Below, in pieces: positions 8,933 to 17,193 of a stretch of 64,000 nt of DNA. This DNA is from Hyphomicrobiales bacterium. Its GTDB lineage: Bacteria > Pseudomonadota > Alphaproteobacteria > Rhizobiales > Rhizobiaceae. Positions within the stretch are counted from its first letter, which is position 1. The number at the start of each line of letters is the position of its first letter. Position numbers and translations under genes: made by a program. Where the stretch lies: the NCBI GenBank assembly GCA_900473175.1, contig UCKM01000001.1:1-64000 (forward strand), written 5' to 3'. A model generated the notes under the pieces. That model saw only the letters and a list, made by a program, of their open reading frames with translations. It was not told the origin of the DNA and searched no databases.

Positions 8933-10039
8933 ATGAGCTATGCCGCTTCCCTCACCGATCTGATCAACCTCGCGTTTGCTCCGCTGCGCGGTTTCCTGGA
9001 AACGCCGGATGTCGTCGAGATCTGCGTCAATCATCCTGGCGTCGTCTTCGTCGAACGGGCGCGACAGGGAGGCATGACCCGCCATGCAATGCCGGAACTG
9101 ACAGCTGAACGCATGCGCTTCATGGCCGAACGGGTCGCCGCCGCCAGCCATCAGTTCATCAACGAGGAAGAGCCGATCCTGTCGGCTTCGTTGCCGGATG
9201 GCGCGCGCATCCAGGTGGTTCTGCCGCCGGCGGCCCCCGAGGGCGGCGCGATCGTCATCCGGCGGCAGGTGAGCCGGCAATTGGCCCTTTCCGATTATGC
9301 GGCGACCGGAGCCTTGCAATCGGCTCTGATCACGGAAAGCGCGCAGGATCTCACGGACGATGAGGCCGTGCTTTGCGATCTTCTCGGCAAAGGCAATATC
9401 GAGGCGTTCTTGCGCGAAGCCGTGCAACGCAAGGTGTCGATGATGGTGTCGGGCGGCACCGGATCCGGAAAGACCACTTTCCTCAATGCGCTCATGCGGG
9501 AAATACCCGCCCATGAACGGCTGATCACCATCGAGGATACGCCGGAACTTATGCCGCCGCAGGACAATCATGTCCGGCTGATCGCCACGCGCGGCAACCA
9601 GAACGTCGCGCGAATCGATCCGCGGCACCTGGTCGAAGCATCACTCCGGATGCGGCCGGACCGCCTGCTGCTCGGCGAGGTGCGTGGCGGCGAGGCGCTG
9701 GACTTCCTGCAAGCCATCAATACGGGCCATCCGGGGTCCCTTTCGACCGTCCACGCCAACTCGCCAAGTGCGGCCTATACGAGGCTGGCTCTGCTGGTCA
9801 TGCAGAGCGGCGCCGGGGGCGGTCTTGGGCTGAGCAAGAATGAGATCGTCGACACGCTGCGTTCAACACTGCCGCTGGTCATCCAGCTTGGCCGCCGTGA
9901 TGGGAGGCCCGGCGTTGTCTCCGAGATTTTCTACGATCCGTTTGTGCGGTCCGGGAGAAAGCGCCCTGTTGGACTGAAGGATTATGAGCTCGCGAATATC
10001 CAGGACCCCGGTGTTGTTGCGATGGGGCGAAAGCAATGA
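8933..10039 (+). CDS. virB11: T4SS traffic ATPase VirB11
   Basis: A 368-aa hexameric secretion ATPase of the inner-membrane base. It has an N-terminal domain (LETPDVVEICVNHPGVVFVE), Walker A GGTGSGKTT at residues 174-182, the Asp box around ITIEDTPELM, Walker B-like RPDRLLLGEVRGGEALDF and the His box GHPGSLSTVHANSP. All nucleotide-binding residues seem intact. The start ATG lies 33 bases after virB10. The stop overlaps the start of the lytic transglycosylase gene (ATGA at 10036-10039), showing translational coupling. Confidence 0.95.
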   Translation: MSYAASLTDLINLAFAPLRGFLETPDVVEICVNHPGVVFVERARQGGMTRHAMPELTAERMRFMAERVAAASHQFINEEEPILSASLPDGARIQVVLPPAAPEGGAIVIRRQVSRQLALSDYAATGALQSALITESAQDLTDDEAVLCDLLGKGNIEAFLREAVQRKVSMMVSGGTGSGKTTFLNALMREIPAHERLITIEDTPELMPPQDNHVRLIATRGNQNVARIDPRHLVEASLRMRPDRLLLGEVRGGEALDFLQAINTGHPGSLSTVHANSPSAAYTRLALLVMQSGAGGGLGLSKNEIVDTLRSTLPLVIQLGRRDGRPGVVSEIFYDPFVRSGRKRPVGLKDYELANIQDPGVVAMGRKQ

Positions 10040-10725
10040 TCAGGGCCGTGCTTTGCACAATGATGATGATGTCGGCGGTTGCCGGCCGCGGATCGGCATG
10101 GGCGGCGGCCGGCGATTATGACGCCGGGTCAGCGCCGCCTGTGAAGGTCACGGTGATCGAAGACGCCGCGCCAGCCAAAGCTGACAGCGCGTCCAAGGCC
10201 GGTCAAGGCTGCGATGCGAAGGCGGCGGTCGACGCCGCGCAGGGCGAGGCCATCGTGCGCAAGATCGCGGCCGAGGAGCGCTTCGATCTCGATCTGGTGC
10301 TGGCCATTGCGCGTCAGGAAAGCGGCTTTCGCATGAACAGCCTGTCCAGCGCTGGTGCGGTCGGCCTGATGCAGTTGATGCCGGCGACCGCCAAGCGGTT
10401 CGAAGTGGATATTTGCGATCCGGAAGACAATGTACGCGGGGCCATCCGCTACCTTCGCTTCCTGCAGAAGCGATATCAAAATCCGCTCTATGTGCTGGCA
10501 GCCTACAATGCCGGCGAAGGGGCGGTTGAGCAGAACCGGGGTATCCCGCTTTATCCCGAGACGGTTCGCTACGTCTCGGCCATTTTGACCGACCTTTATG
10601 GTTGGAAGCCACTCGAGCAGGCAAATTCTGGCGGCGGGACCAATGGTCCCAAGGCGAAGAAGGACAAGCCCGACGGCGACAGCCATGAAACATGGTCGCA
10701 AGGATTCGTTTTACACGTGGAGTAA
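10036..10725 (+). CDS. virB1: T4SS lytic transglycosylase, VirB1-type
   Basis: A 229-aa exported SLT-fold peptidoglycan lyase that would open the wall for assembly of the secretion channel. A signal peptide covers about residues 1-25 (ending SAWAAA). The catalytic part begins at IARQESGFRMNSLSSAGAVGLMQ with catalytic Glu at about residue 95, followed by LMPATAKRF and VLAAYNAGEGAV, the usual family motifs. A Lys/Asp-rich C-terminal tail follows. Placement after virB11 and before virB2 is unusual, since virB1 normally opens the operon. It overlaps virB11 by four bases. Confidence 0.92.
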   Translation: MIRAVLCTMMMMSAVAGRGSAWAAAGDYDAGSAPPVKVTVIEDAAPAKADSASKAGQGCDAKAAVDAAQGEAIVRKIAAEERFDLDLVLAIARQESGFRMNSLSSAGAVGLMQLMPATAKRFEVDICDPEDNVRGAIRYLRFLQKRYQNPLYVLAAYNAGEGAVEQNRGIPLYPETVRYVSAILTDLYGWKPLEQANSGGGTNGPKAKKDKPDGDSHETWSQGFVLHVE

Positions 10726-10730
10726 TAATC

Positions 10731-11021
10731 ATGCCCAAGATTTTGAAAGCCTTACTTTTGTTGTCGTTCACCGTCTTTGCTCCGGAAGCCTTCGCGCAGA
10801 CCGGCCTGCAGCCGGTTTCGTCGGTCCTGCAGACGATGATCAGCATTCTGACTGGACCGATTGCCTCGATGCTGGCAATCCTTGCTGTCATCAGTTGCGG
10901 GTTCCTCGCCTGGACCGGCCGCTTCACCTGGGGCATCGCCGGTTCGGTGATCATGGGCATCGTTCTCGTCTTCGGATCGACCCAGATCGTCTCCTTCTTC
11001 CAGAGCGCTTTGGGCCATTAA
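10731..11021 (+). CDS. virB2: T4SS major pilin VirB2
   Basis: A 96-aa pilin precursor. The signal sequence KILKALLLLSFTVFAPEAFAQ ends in an AXA-type site near residue 23. The mature 73-residue part has two hydrophobic helices, ILTGPIASMLAILAVISCGFLAW and GIAGSVIMGIVLVFGSTQIVSFF, as in conjugative pilins that line the extracellular tube. The frame is open upstream into the transglycosylase gene, but ATG 10731 directly before the signal peptide is the correct start and lies five bases after the previous stop. Confidence 0.88.
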   Translation: MPKILKALLLLSFTVFAPEAFAQTGLQPVSSVLQTMISILTGPIASMLAILAVISCGFLAWTGRFTWGIAGSVIMGIVLVFGSTQIVSFFQSALGH

Positions 11022-11025
11022 TTCC

Positions 11026-11325
11026 ATGACTGAAGAAGCGCCGGACATGATTCCGCTGGTCAAGGCATTGACCCGGGCCCCGACCCTGTTCGGCGTCCCG
11101 TATATGTATGCCATGTTCAACATGGTGGTGACGGCGGTTGTCTTTCTGGCGACGAAGAGCCTGTTCACCTTGCTTCTGGTATTGCCGATCCACAGCCTCG
11201 GCTACTTCCTGACGCTGCGCGATGAGCAGATATTCAACATTCTGCGGGTGAAGGCGGCACGAACGCCGCCGCAATCGACGACGCTTTGGGGCGTCAAGAG
11301 CTATGCGTCCGGAGATCCGTCATGA
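11026..11325 (+). CDS. virB3: T4SS inner-membrane protein VirB3
   Basis: A 99-aa protein of the VirB3/TrbD type with a hydrophobic N-terminal half: two close membrane segments at about residues 23-60, NMVVTAVVFLATKSLFTLLLVLP among them. The sequence PLVKALTRAPTLFGVPY before the helices is typical of the family. It partners with VirB4. The last bases overlap the virB4 start (ATGA at 11322-11325), so the two are translationally coupled. Four bases separate it from virB2. Confidence 0.88.
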   Translation: MTEEAPDMIPLVKALTRAPTLFGVPYMYAMFNMVVTAVVFLATKSLFTLLLVLPIHSLGYFLTLRDEQIFNILRVKAARTPPQSTTLWGVKSYASGDPS

Positions 11326-13754
11326 TGTCCTCGGCGGTGCGTAAGGAAATGCGCTTCGGCGCGCAGGCAAAGCGCGAACGCTCGGTCGCGGCCCACGTGC
11401 CTTATACGCGGCACGTCGACGACACGACCCTGCGGACCAAGGATGGCTTGTTGCTGAGCGTCCTCAAACTCGACGGATTTTGCTTTGAAACCGCCGACAT
11501 GGCGCAGATCAACGGCAAGCTCGAAGGGCGCAACACCATCTTGCGCACGCTCGGCAATAGCCGCTTTGCCGTCTACGGTCACATGATCCGTCGCAGGCTT
11601 GAGCCCAAGCTCGACGGGGAATTCGACAACGCCTTCGCCGACGAGTTGAACCGGCGTTACATGGCGCAGCTCGAACAACGCCGCATGTTTGTCAATGACA
11701 TGTACATTACGATCGTTCGCCGCCCCTTGCGCGGCCAGGTCGGCGTCATCGATTCCATCACAAAGAGCCTGTTTGCCGGACGCAGCGCCAAGGGTCAGGC
11801 CAAGGGCGCGCGTCAGGGCGAACAGGAGGAACTGCGCGAGTTGTGCGATGCCGTCTTGAGCGTGCGCGAAGTGCTCCAGGACTATCAGGTCAGGGTTCTC
11901 GGCATTCGCGAGCCTGAGCCAGGGGTCTATTTCTCCGAACCTTTGGAGTTTCTCGTCCAGATACTGAATGGGCTCGATCCGATCAGCATGCGGTTGCCGC
12001 GCATGCCGCTCGACGGTGCCCTGGCAATGAAACGCCTGCATTTCGGCCGCAATGCGATCGAATTCGTCGGCGCGACCCCGCCGGCCGATTCAAGGCTCGG
12101 TGCCATGCTATCGGTCCGGGAATATCCCTCCTATACGGGCCCGCTGCTGCTCGATGGGCTGCTCAAGGTGCCGCATGAGTTCATCCTGAGCCAAAGCTTT
12201 TCCATCGTCGACAAGCCGGTGGCGCAGAACCAGATCGAGCGCGTCTCACGCCAGATTGCCATGGCGGACGAGGCGGGTTCGATCATCGGCAATCAGCTTG
12301 CGGGCGCACGCGACGAACTTCTGAGTTCGCGCTCCATCTATGGCGAGCATCATCTTTCCATCATGTGCCTTGGCAGCGACAAGCCGGAACTCGATCGCTG
12401 TATCCGCTCGGTAGGCGCGACTCTGACGGACCAGTCGATCATCTGGCTGCGCGAAGATCTGAACTGCGAGGCAGCCTTCTGGGCGCAGCTGCCCGGAAAT
12501 TTCTCATACATTGCGCGCTCGGCAATGATATCGTCCAAGAACTTCGCCGGGTTCCTGTCGCTGCACAATTTCCCGAGCGGAAAGCGCGACGGCAATCACT
12601 GGGGCAATGCGATTTCCTTGCTGGAGACGACCAGCCAGAGCGCCTATTTCTTCAACTTTCACGTGCGCGACCTTGGTAATTTCACCATGGTCGGTCCATC
12701 CGGCTCCGGCAAGACCGTCGCCCTCTCCTTCCTGATGGCGCAGTCGCAGCGCATCAAGCCGACGCCACGCTGCATCTTCTTCGATAAGGATCGCGGCGGC
12801 GAAATATTCATCCGTGCGCTTGGCGGAAACTACGAGATTCTCCAGCCGGGTGAACCCACAGGCTTCAACCCGTTGCAACTTCCGGATACGGGTCCGAACC
12901 GCGAATTCCTGTTTCAACTGTTCGGGCTGATGCTGCGCCGCCCGGACGGGCTGCCCCTCCCCGCGAGTGAGGAAAGCGTCATACGCGCAGCGATTGCCCA
13001 GATCCTCTCGACCGGTCCGGAAGGCCGCACGCTGCCGGCTTTCGCCACGCTGCTGCGCGGCCGCATCCGCGCCGGCGAGAACGATCTTCTGGCGCGTATC
13101 GAGAAATGGCTACGGCCGGGCCAGCTTGGCTGGCTGTTCAACAATGCGCAGGATCACTTCACCTGGTCGGATGTCGCCGGGTTCGACATGACCAAGATCC
13201 TTGACGACCCGCTCACGCGCAGCGCGGCGCTGATGTACATCTTCCACCGGCTCGACGAATTGCTCGACGGCAATCCCATCCAGATTTTCCTCGACGAGGG
13301 CTGGCGCCTCTTGGAGGATCCGGTTTTTGCCGGCTTCATTCGCGACAAGATGAAGACCATCCGCAAGTTCAACGGCATCATCGGTTTCGGCACGCAGAGC
13401 GCGTCCGATATCGTCAATTCGACGATCGCCAATACGTTGATCGAACAGAGCGCCACCCACATTTTCTTCCCCAATCCACGAGCCGACCTCGAAAGCCATA
13501 GCGGGGGACTGGGTCTTTCGGCGCGCGAGATGGATTGGATCAAGTCCACCGATCCGGCAAGCCGTTCGTTCCTGATCAAGCATGGTCAGGAGTCGGTCAT
13601 TGCCCGGCTGCGCCTCACGGCAATGGACGACCTTCTTAAGGTTCTATCGGGACGGGCCGAAACGATCCTGGAGTTGAACGCGCTCCGCGAGAAACTCGGC
13701 GACGATCCCAAGCATTGGTTGCCCGTATTTTGCGGGCAAGGAGACAAGGTGTGA
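11322..13754 (+). CDS. virB4: T4SS ATPase VirB4
   Basis: An 810-aa VirB4/CagE/TrbE ATPase that powers assembly and substrate transfer. The N-terminal half has the CagE domain. Walker A is GPSGSGKT at residues 458-465. Walker B is IQIFLDEGWRLLED, and the later GFGTQSASDIVNSTIANTLIEQ and ATHIFFPNP motifs are normal for the family. An earlier in-frame TTG at 11286 would extend it by 12 residues into virB3, but the ATG overlapping the virB3 stop is preferred. Its stop overlaps the GTG of the following lipoprotein gene. Intact and typical in length. Confidence 0.95.
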   Translation: MMSSAVRKEMRFGAQAKRERSVAAHVPYTRHVDDTTLRTKDGLLLSVLKLDGFCFETADMAQINGKLEGRNTILRTLGNSRFAVYGHMIRRRLEPKLDGEFDNAFADELNRRYMAQLEQRRMFVNDMYITIVRRPLRGQVGVIDSITKSLFAGRSAKGQAKGARQGEQEELRELCDAVLSVREVLQDYQVRVLGIREPEPGVYFSEPLEFLVQILNGLDPISMRLPRMPLDGALAMKRLHFGRNAIEFVGATPPADSRLGAMLSVREYPSYTGPLLLDGLLKVPHEFILSQSFSIVDKPVAQNQIERVSRQIAMADEAGSIIGNQLAGARDELLSSRSIYGEHHLSIMCLGSDKPELDRCIRSVGATLTDQSIIWLREDLNCEAAFWAQLPGNFSYIARSAMISSKNFAGFLSLHNFPSGKRDGNHWGNAISLLETTSQSAYFFNFHVRDLGNFTMVGPSGSGKTVALSFLMAQSQRIKPTPRCIFFDKDRGGEIFIRALGGNYEILQPGEPTGFNPLQLPDTGPNREFLFQLFGLMLRRPDGLPLPASEESVIRAAIAQILSTGPEGRTLPAFATLLRGRIRAGENDLLARIEKWLRPGQLGWLFNNAQDHFTWSDVAGFDMTKILDDPLTRSAALMYIFHRLDELLDGNPIQIFLDEGWRLLEDPVFAGFIRDKMKTIRKFNGIIGFGTQSASDIVNSTIANTLIEQSATHIFFPNPRADLESHSGGLGLSAREMDWIKSTDPASRSFLIKHGQESVIARLRLTAMDDLLKVLSGRAETILELNALREKLGDDPKHWLPVFCGQGDKV

Positions 13755-13966
13755 GAGTATCTAGTGTTTGCGTCCTCTTGATTGCCGCCATTCTTATGAG
13801 CGCTTGTGCAACCAGGCACCAATTGAAAATGCCCTGTGAACTGCCGGATTCTGCATTGTCCTACGGGCCAGACGATTGCGGTCCGCTGCTGCCGGTCAAT
13901 GAAGCGCTGAAGAACATCATCACCCAGCCACCGCATCCGATATCCAGCGTCCCGTTGTCGCATTAG
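13751..13966 (+). CDS. small outer-membrane lipoprotein, VirB7-like
   Basis: A 71-aa lipoprotein precursor read from GTG at 13751, which overlaps the virB4 stop (GTGA). The N-terminus is a lipoprotein signal peptide with lipobox LMSAC, Cys at about residue 19. The mature peptide is short, with two further Cys residues (PCELPDS and DDCGPLL). A short lipoprotein inside a T4SS operon is the expected form of VirB7, which stabilises VirB9 by a disulphide and anchors the core complex. VirB7 sequences are too variable for a firm family match. An entry-exclusion lipoprotein is the alternative. The first ATG of the frame, at 13715, would lie inside virB4 and spoil the signal peptide. Confidence 0.7.
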   Translation: MRVSSVCVLLIAAILMSACATRHQLKMPCELPDSALSYGPDDCGPLLPVNEALKNIITQPPHPISSVPLSH

Positions 13967-13974
13967 GAGCCTTA

Positions 13975-15132
13975 ATGGACGCCAATTTCATCGCCCTGCT
14001 GTCGAGCAATATCGACGATCTTGGCAAAGGCTTCACCGCAGCAACCTACGGCGTCCTCGCGGCCTACCTCACGCCAGTTCTCAGCGGCCTTCTGGTGCTT
14101 TACCTGGTTTTCTGGGGTTTCCAGTTCTGGCAGGGGCGCGGCGACACCAACATCATGACCGCCGCATTCAAGATGCTGCGCCTTGCAGTCATCTTCTTCA
14201 TCGCCACCAGCTGGGGTCCCTTCCAGGTGGCGGTCTACGAGATCGTGACCTTCGCGCCCGTGTTCATCAGCAACAACATCATGCTGAACAACATCATCAA
14301 TCCCGACAACGGCAAGGCAATGACCGTCGGCACGGTGGCGACCGATATTTCGACCATTTATGCAATCGCGCTGAAAGCGTCGATCAAGATCGAACAGGGA
14401 GCATTGCCGCCGGTAGCTGCCCCGCCCGCGCCCGCGTCGCCTGACAAGCCCGCGCCCCCGGCGCCGCCGGCACCGCGCCCCAAGCCGCCTGCCAATCCGA
14501 TGGATACGGTGTTGACTACGCCGCTTCAGGCCGCAATCGTATGGATATCAGCGGCGCTTTTTGTTGGTTACGCCATATTTCTCATGCTGTTTGCCAAGAT
14601 AGCTCTATGGGTGATGCTGGCGCTGGCGCCGATCTTCATCATCATGCTGATGTTCAGGATGCCCTCGCGATTTTTTTCCGGCTGGCTGACCGCCACAATC
14701 CAGGTGATGCTGGTCCCCATTTTTCTCAGTACATTTTTGAGTTTCTACATCCTTGGCGTGCGTGCGTCGGTCATGGCACTCTACAAGGCAGTGGCCAGCA
14801 ACGAGATTCCGGTCATGATGAAGGACGTGGCGCCATTCGTTCTGATTTGCCTCGCCGGCATCTTTCTCCTGGCCCAGATCGTGCCCCTCGCCGGCCGGAT
14901 TGCGTCAAGCTCGCAAGAGTGGGCAGGCGGCGCATCGGGGCAAGAGGGAGCAATCAGGAGTTTGGTGAATTCCGTGACGGGCCGCAGCACGCGCTCGTCA
15001 TCGCGTTTTGTCTCTTCCGCGGGCGGGCAGCCGGCAGGCGGTCAATATGGCGGCAGCTCTTCGTCGGACACGAATTTGCGCGACATTCAGGACCGCAACG
15101 CCGCCGTCACCCGGCAAACCAGAAACCGGTAG
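13975..15132 (+). CDS. virB6: T4SS polytopic inner-membrane protein VirB6
   Basis: A 385-aa VirB6/TrbL-type channel protein with several membrane helices, including LAAYLTPVLSGLLVLYLVFWGF, MLRLAVIFFIATSWGPF and, in the C-terminal half, IALWVMLALAPIFIIMLMF. A loop of about 35 residues near positions 142-178 is made almost only of Pro, Ala, Lys and Asp (PVAAPPAPASPDKPAPPAPP and onward), an insertion not common in VirB6. A polar Ser/Gly-rich tail (SSRFVSSAGGQPAGGQYGGSS) follows the last helix. It is the last gene of the operon, eight bases after the lipoprotein gene, and ends two bases from the convergent glycosyltransferase. Confidence 0.85.
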   Translation: MDANFIALLSSNIDDLGKGFTAATYGVLAAYLTPVLSGLLVLYLVFWGFQFWQGRGDTNIMTAAFKMLRLAVIFFIATSWGPFQVAVYEIVTFAPVFISNNIMLNNIINPDNGKAMTVGTVATDISTIYAIALKASIKIEQGALPPVAAPPAPASPDKPAPPAPPAPRPKPPANPMDTVLTTPLQAAIVWISAALFVGYAIFLMLFAKIALWVMLALAPIFIIMLMFRMPSRFFSGWLTATIQVMLVPIFLSTFLSFYILGVRASVMALYKAVASNEIPVMMKDVAPFVLICLAGIFLLAQIVPLAGRIASSSQEWAGGASGQEGAIRSLVNSVTGRSTRSSSRFVSSAGGQPAGGQYGGSSSSDTNLRDIQDRNAAVTRQTRNR

Positions 15133-15133
15133 G

Positions 15134-16366
15134 TCATGCGGCTTTCAACACCGTATTGATCAGCGCTTTCTGTTTTGCAATGCAATCCATCAGGCGGAAA
15201 TTCTGCTCGATCGTCCGGCGCGCGGCAATTCGCATCGGCAGGAACTTGGCAGGTTCCCTCAGCACATCGAGGATCGCCTCTGTAAGGGCGTCGGTGTCAT
15301 AGAACGGAACGAGCAGTCCATTCTGGCCGGAACGGATGATTTCCTGAACCGGCGCCGTATCCGAGCCTATGATCAATGCTCCGCACGACATCGCTTCGAT
15401 CACCGACCAGGAGAGAACGAAGGGATAGGTCAAGTAGATGTGCGCCGTGGATATCTGGTAGAGGCGGCGCAGGAGATCGTGGGATATCGTCCCCGGGAAA
15501 AAGATGCGGTCTGCCGGAATGTCGTGCTCGGCGAGCAGCGCCTGCTTCCATGTACCGCCACCCGGCGGCGGCGTTCCGTAGCTGACGCCATCACCACCGA
15601 CAAAGACAAATATCGCATCAGAATTCTTGCGGATGACGTTTGCTGCTGCCGCCAAAGCTTGTGGAAACCCCCTATAGGGTTCGAGATCGCGCGCGACGAA
15701 GGTGATGATCGGCGGGCCGCCCGGTTTCAGGACACGACCATCCGGAAATTTCAGCGCGGCGTCCCGGTCGGGACGAAATCGCTGGGTGTCGACGCCCTCG
15801 TGGCATACGGCGATGCGCTGCCTCGCTTGCGCGGGATAAAGACTTTTCTGCCAGCGGGTTGGGCTTATGCCGCCATCGATCGCGTCCAGCGAAAGAAGCT
15901 GGGCCGTGTTGCGCAGCCGCAGGCGCTTGCGCGTTTCGAGATCTGGCACGTCGTCAGGGGCAAACCCGACATCGGCGCCTTCGGCACGGTAGAAGAATTC
16001 GCAATAGCCGATTGCCGGCACACGAGGCAGCACATCCTTGACGAACATCATGCTGCCCCAGCCGATGTGGCCGATGACAATGTCCGGTTTTTCGCCGTGC
16101 CGGGCCATGGCGTCGAATGTCTCCGCGACGCGGTGCCCGATGCGGATATGGTGGTCCGGTATACCCAAGTGCCTGGCCATTTGATTGTCAGCGCGCGGAC
16201 CAGGTTCCACCCGATGGCGAATCACGCGGACCGATGGGATGCGCCGGTCGACAGTTTCGCTGATAAGGCTCACATCATGCCCGGTTTCGGCCAGGTGGGA
16301 TGCTAATGCGGCAAATTGACCGAAGCCACGCCGGTGAACAAAAGCCACGTGCATGACGTCAGTCAC
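15134..16366 (-). CDS. GT4-family glycosyltransferase
   Basis: A 410-aa GT-B fold glycosyltransferase (406 aa if it starts at the second Met, 16354). The N-terminus MHVAFVHRRGFGQFAALASHLAETGHDV is the usual Rossmann start. The C-terminal donor-binding part has IITFVARDLEPYRGFPQAL, FFPGTISHDLLRRLYQISTAHIYLTYPFVLSWSVIEAMSCGALIIGSD and PVQEIIRSGQNGLLVPF, the E(x)7E-type motif of GT4 enzymes. It presumably transfers a sugar in exopolysaccharide synthesis, as it lies next to the exp-like cluster, but the acceptor is unknown. In Sinorhizobium the gene beside expG is expC, a different glycosyltransferase. I cannot say whether this is a counterpart. It converges on virB6 with no terminator between. 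Confidence 0.85.
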   Translation of the reverse strand: MTDVMHVAFVHRRGFGQFAALASHLAETGHDVSLISETVDRRIPSVRVIRHRVEPGPRADNQMARHLGIPDHHIRIGHRVAETFDAMARHGEKPDIVIGHIGWGSMMFVKDVLPRVPAIGYCEFFYRAEGADVGFAPDDVPDLETRKRLRLRNTAQLLSLDAIDGGISPTRWQKSLYPAQARQRIAVCHEGVDTQRFRPDRDAALKFPDGRVLKPGGPPIITFVARDLEPYRGFPQALAAAANVIRKNSDAIFVFVGGDGVSYGTPPPGGGTWKQALLAEHDIPADRIFFPGTISHDLLRRLYQISTAHIYLTYPFVLSWSVIEAMSCGALIIGSDTAPVQEIIRSGQNGLLVPFYDTDALTEAILDVLREPAKFLPMRIAARRTIEQNFRLMDCIAKQKALINTVLKAA

Positions 16367-16425
16367 TTTCTGTAACGGGGCAACACTGGTTGTCCTGTGG
16401 GTTGATAACTGGGATCAAGCGAGTT

Positions 16426-17010
16426 TCAAATGCCGTAACGCGTGGCATTGCCCCAAACCAGTTCGAGCCGATGCAATGTCTGAAAAGCAATCTCCAGATT
16501 GCGGAGATCGTCGGCATCTCTCGCGAGCACACGGTTGTAGGCACCACCTGCATTGCGCAGGTTGGAACAAAGTTGTTCACCTTTTTCAGTCAATCTGATG
16601 CGAGCCGAACGCTTGTCGCGTTGTGACGCAACCCTGTCGATATATCCGCCATCGGCAAGCTGCTTCAGATAGTAGGAGATATTGGAGCCGACGTAATGAC
16701 CGCGATCCAGCAATTCCCCGACCGAAAGTTCAACATCCCCTATCGCCAGCAAGACCATTGCCTGGGCCGGGCCAACATCGTCGATTCCAAGCTTGGTCAT
16801 CTCGTTGCGCAGCACGCCGGCAAAACGCCTGTTGACCCGTTCGATCATTCTGGCCAGCTCAAAGTGCGTAACCAAAACGGTGTGGTTTGACCGCTTCGTC
16901 CCTTGGTAGTCTCCTGTTATTTCAGGGAAATCGGCGGTGTGGTACCCGTCGATAGATGTTTCGACTTCCACTCCTTCGCGTAGAAGTTTTTGTATCATCC
17001 TCATCTCCAT
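16426..17010 (-). CDS. MarR-family regulator, ExpG/WggR-like
   Basis: A 194-aa winged-helix regulator. After a 45-residue N-terminal extension, the MarR fold starts at LARMIERVNRRFAGVLRNEM. The recognition region is LSVGELLDRGHYVGSNISYYLKQLADGGYIDRV, and the wing is SQRDKRSARIRLTEKGEQL. Its length, extension and position directly divergent from ExpD1-like exporter genes match ExpG (WggR), the known activator of galactoglucan (EPS II) genes in Sinorhizobium meliloti. A 21-bp palindrome starts eight bases upstream of its start codon, and a near copy lies in front of the RTX gene. These are probably its binding sites. Whether it acts as activator here is inference. Confidence 0.85.
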   Translation of the reverse strand: MEMRMIQKLLREGVEVETSIDGYHTADFPEITGDYQGTKRSNHTVLVTHFELARMIERVNRRFAGVLRNEMTKLGIDDVGPAQAMVLLAIGDVELSVGELLDRGHYVGSNISYYLKQLADGGYIDRVASQRDKRSARIRLTEKGEQLCSNLRNAGGAYNRVLARDADDLRNLEIAFQTLHRLELVWGNATRYGI

Positions 17011-17017
17011 GTCATTG

Positions 17018-17038
17018 TTACTTCAAATTTTGAAGTAA
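17018..17038. promoter_or_regulatory. 21-bp perfect palindrome, probable operator of the MarR/ExpG-like regulator
   Basis: Arms TTACTTCAAA and TTTGAAGTAA pair over ten positions around a single central T at 17028. It lies in the divergent region, eight bases from the regulator's start codon and about 155 bases before the exporter gene. The same sequence recurs with three mismatches at 20412-20432 in front of the RTX gene. Size, symmetry and location suit a MarR-family dimer. Confidence 0.8.
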
Positions 17039-17095
17039 GTTACAAGTATGTTTTCGGCCCTCCTTCGGCAATTTCCCCACTACATAAACTTTTTT

Positions 17096-17136
17096 CTGTC
17101 ACATTCTGTGCGGTAATACTCTATAAGTCTATTACC
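17096..17136. promoter_or_regulatory. upstream elements of the exporter genes: inverted repeat and PHO-box-like direct repeat
   Basis: GGTAATA at 17112-17118 and TATTACC at 17130-17136 form a 7-bp inverted repeat with 11 bases between, about 58 bases before the exporter start. Just before it, CTGTCAC (17096-17102) and CTGTGCG (17106-17112) resemble the two halves of a PHO box, but their 10-bp period is one short of the usual 11. PhoB control of exp genes is known in Sinorhizobium. Here it is only suggested. Confidence 0.35.
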
Positions 17137-17193
17137 TTAGACCACGCACTATCGGCTAACCGGAGGCTGTGTCATTTCCAAGGCAGATCACAT

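Noticed and set aside
15008-16306. 432-codon plus-strand open frame opposite the glycosyltransferase
   Set aside because: The minus-strand frame has clear GT4 motifs. The plus frame has none and overlaps the end of virB6.
17096-17112. PHO box before the exporter genes
   Set aside because: The two halves are spaced 10 rather than 11 bp and the second half matches poorly. Kept only as a note in the regulatory entry.
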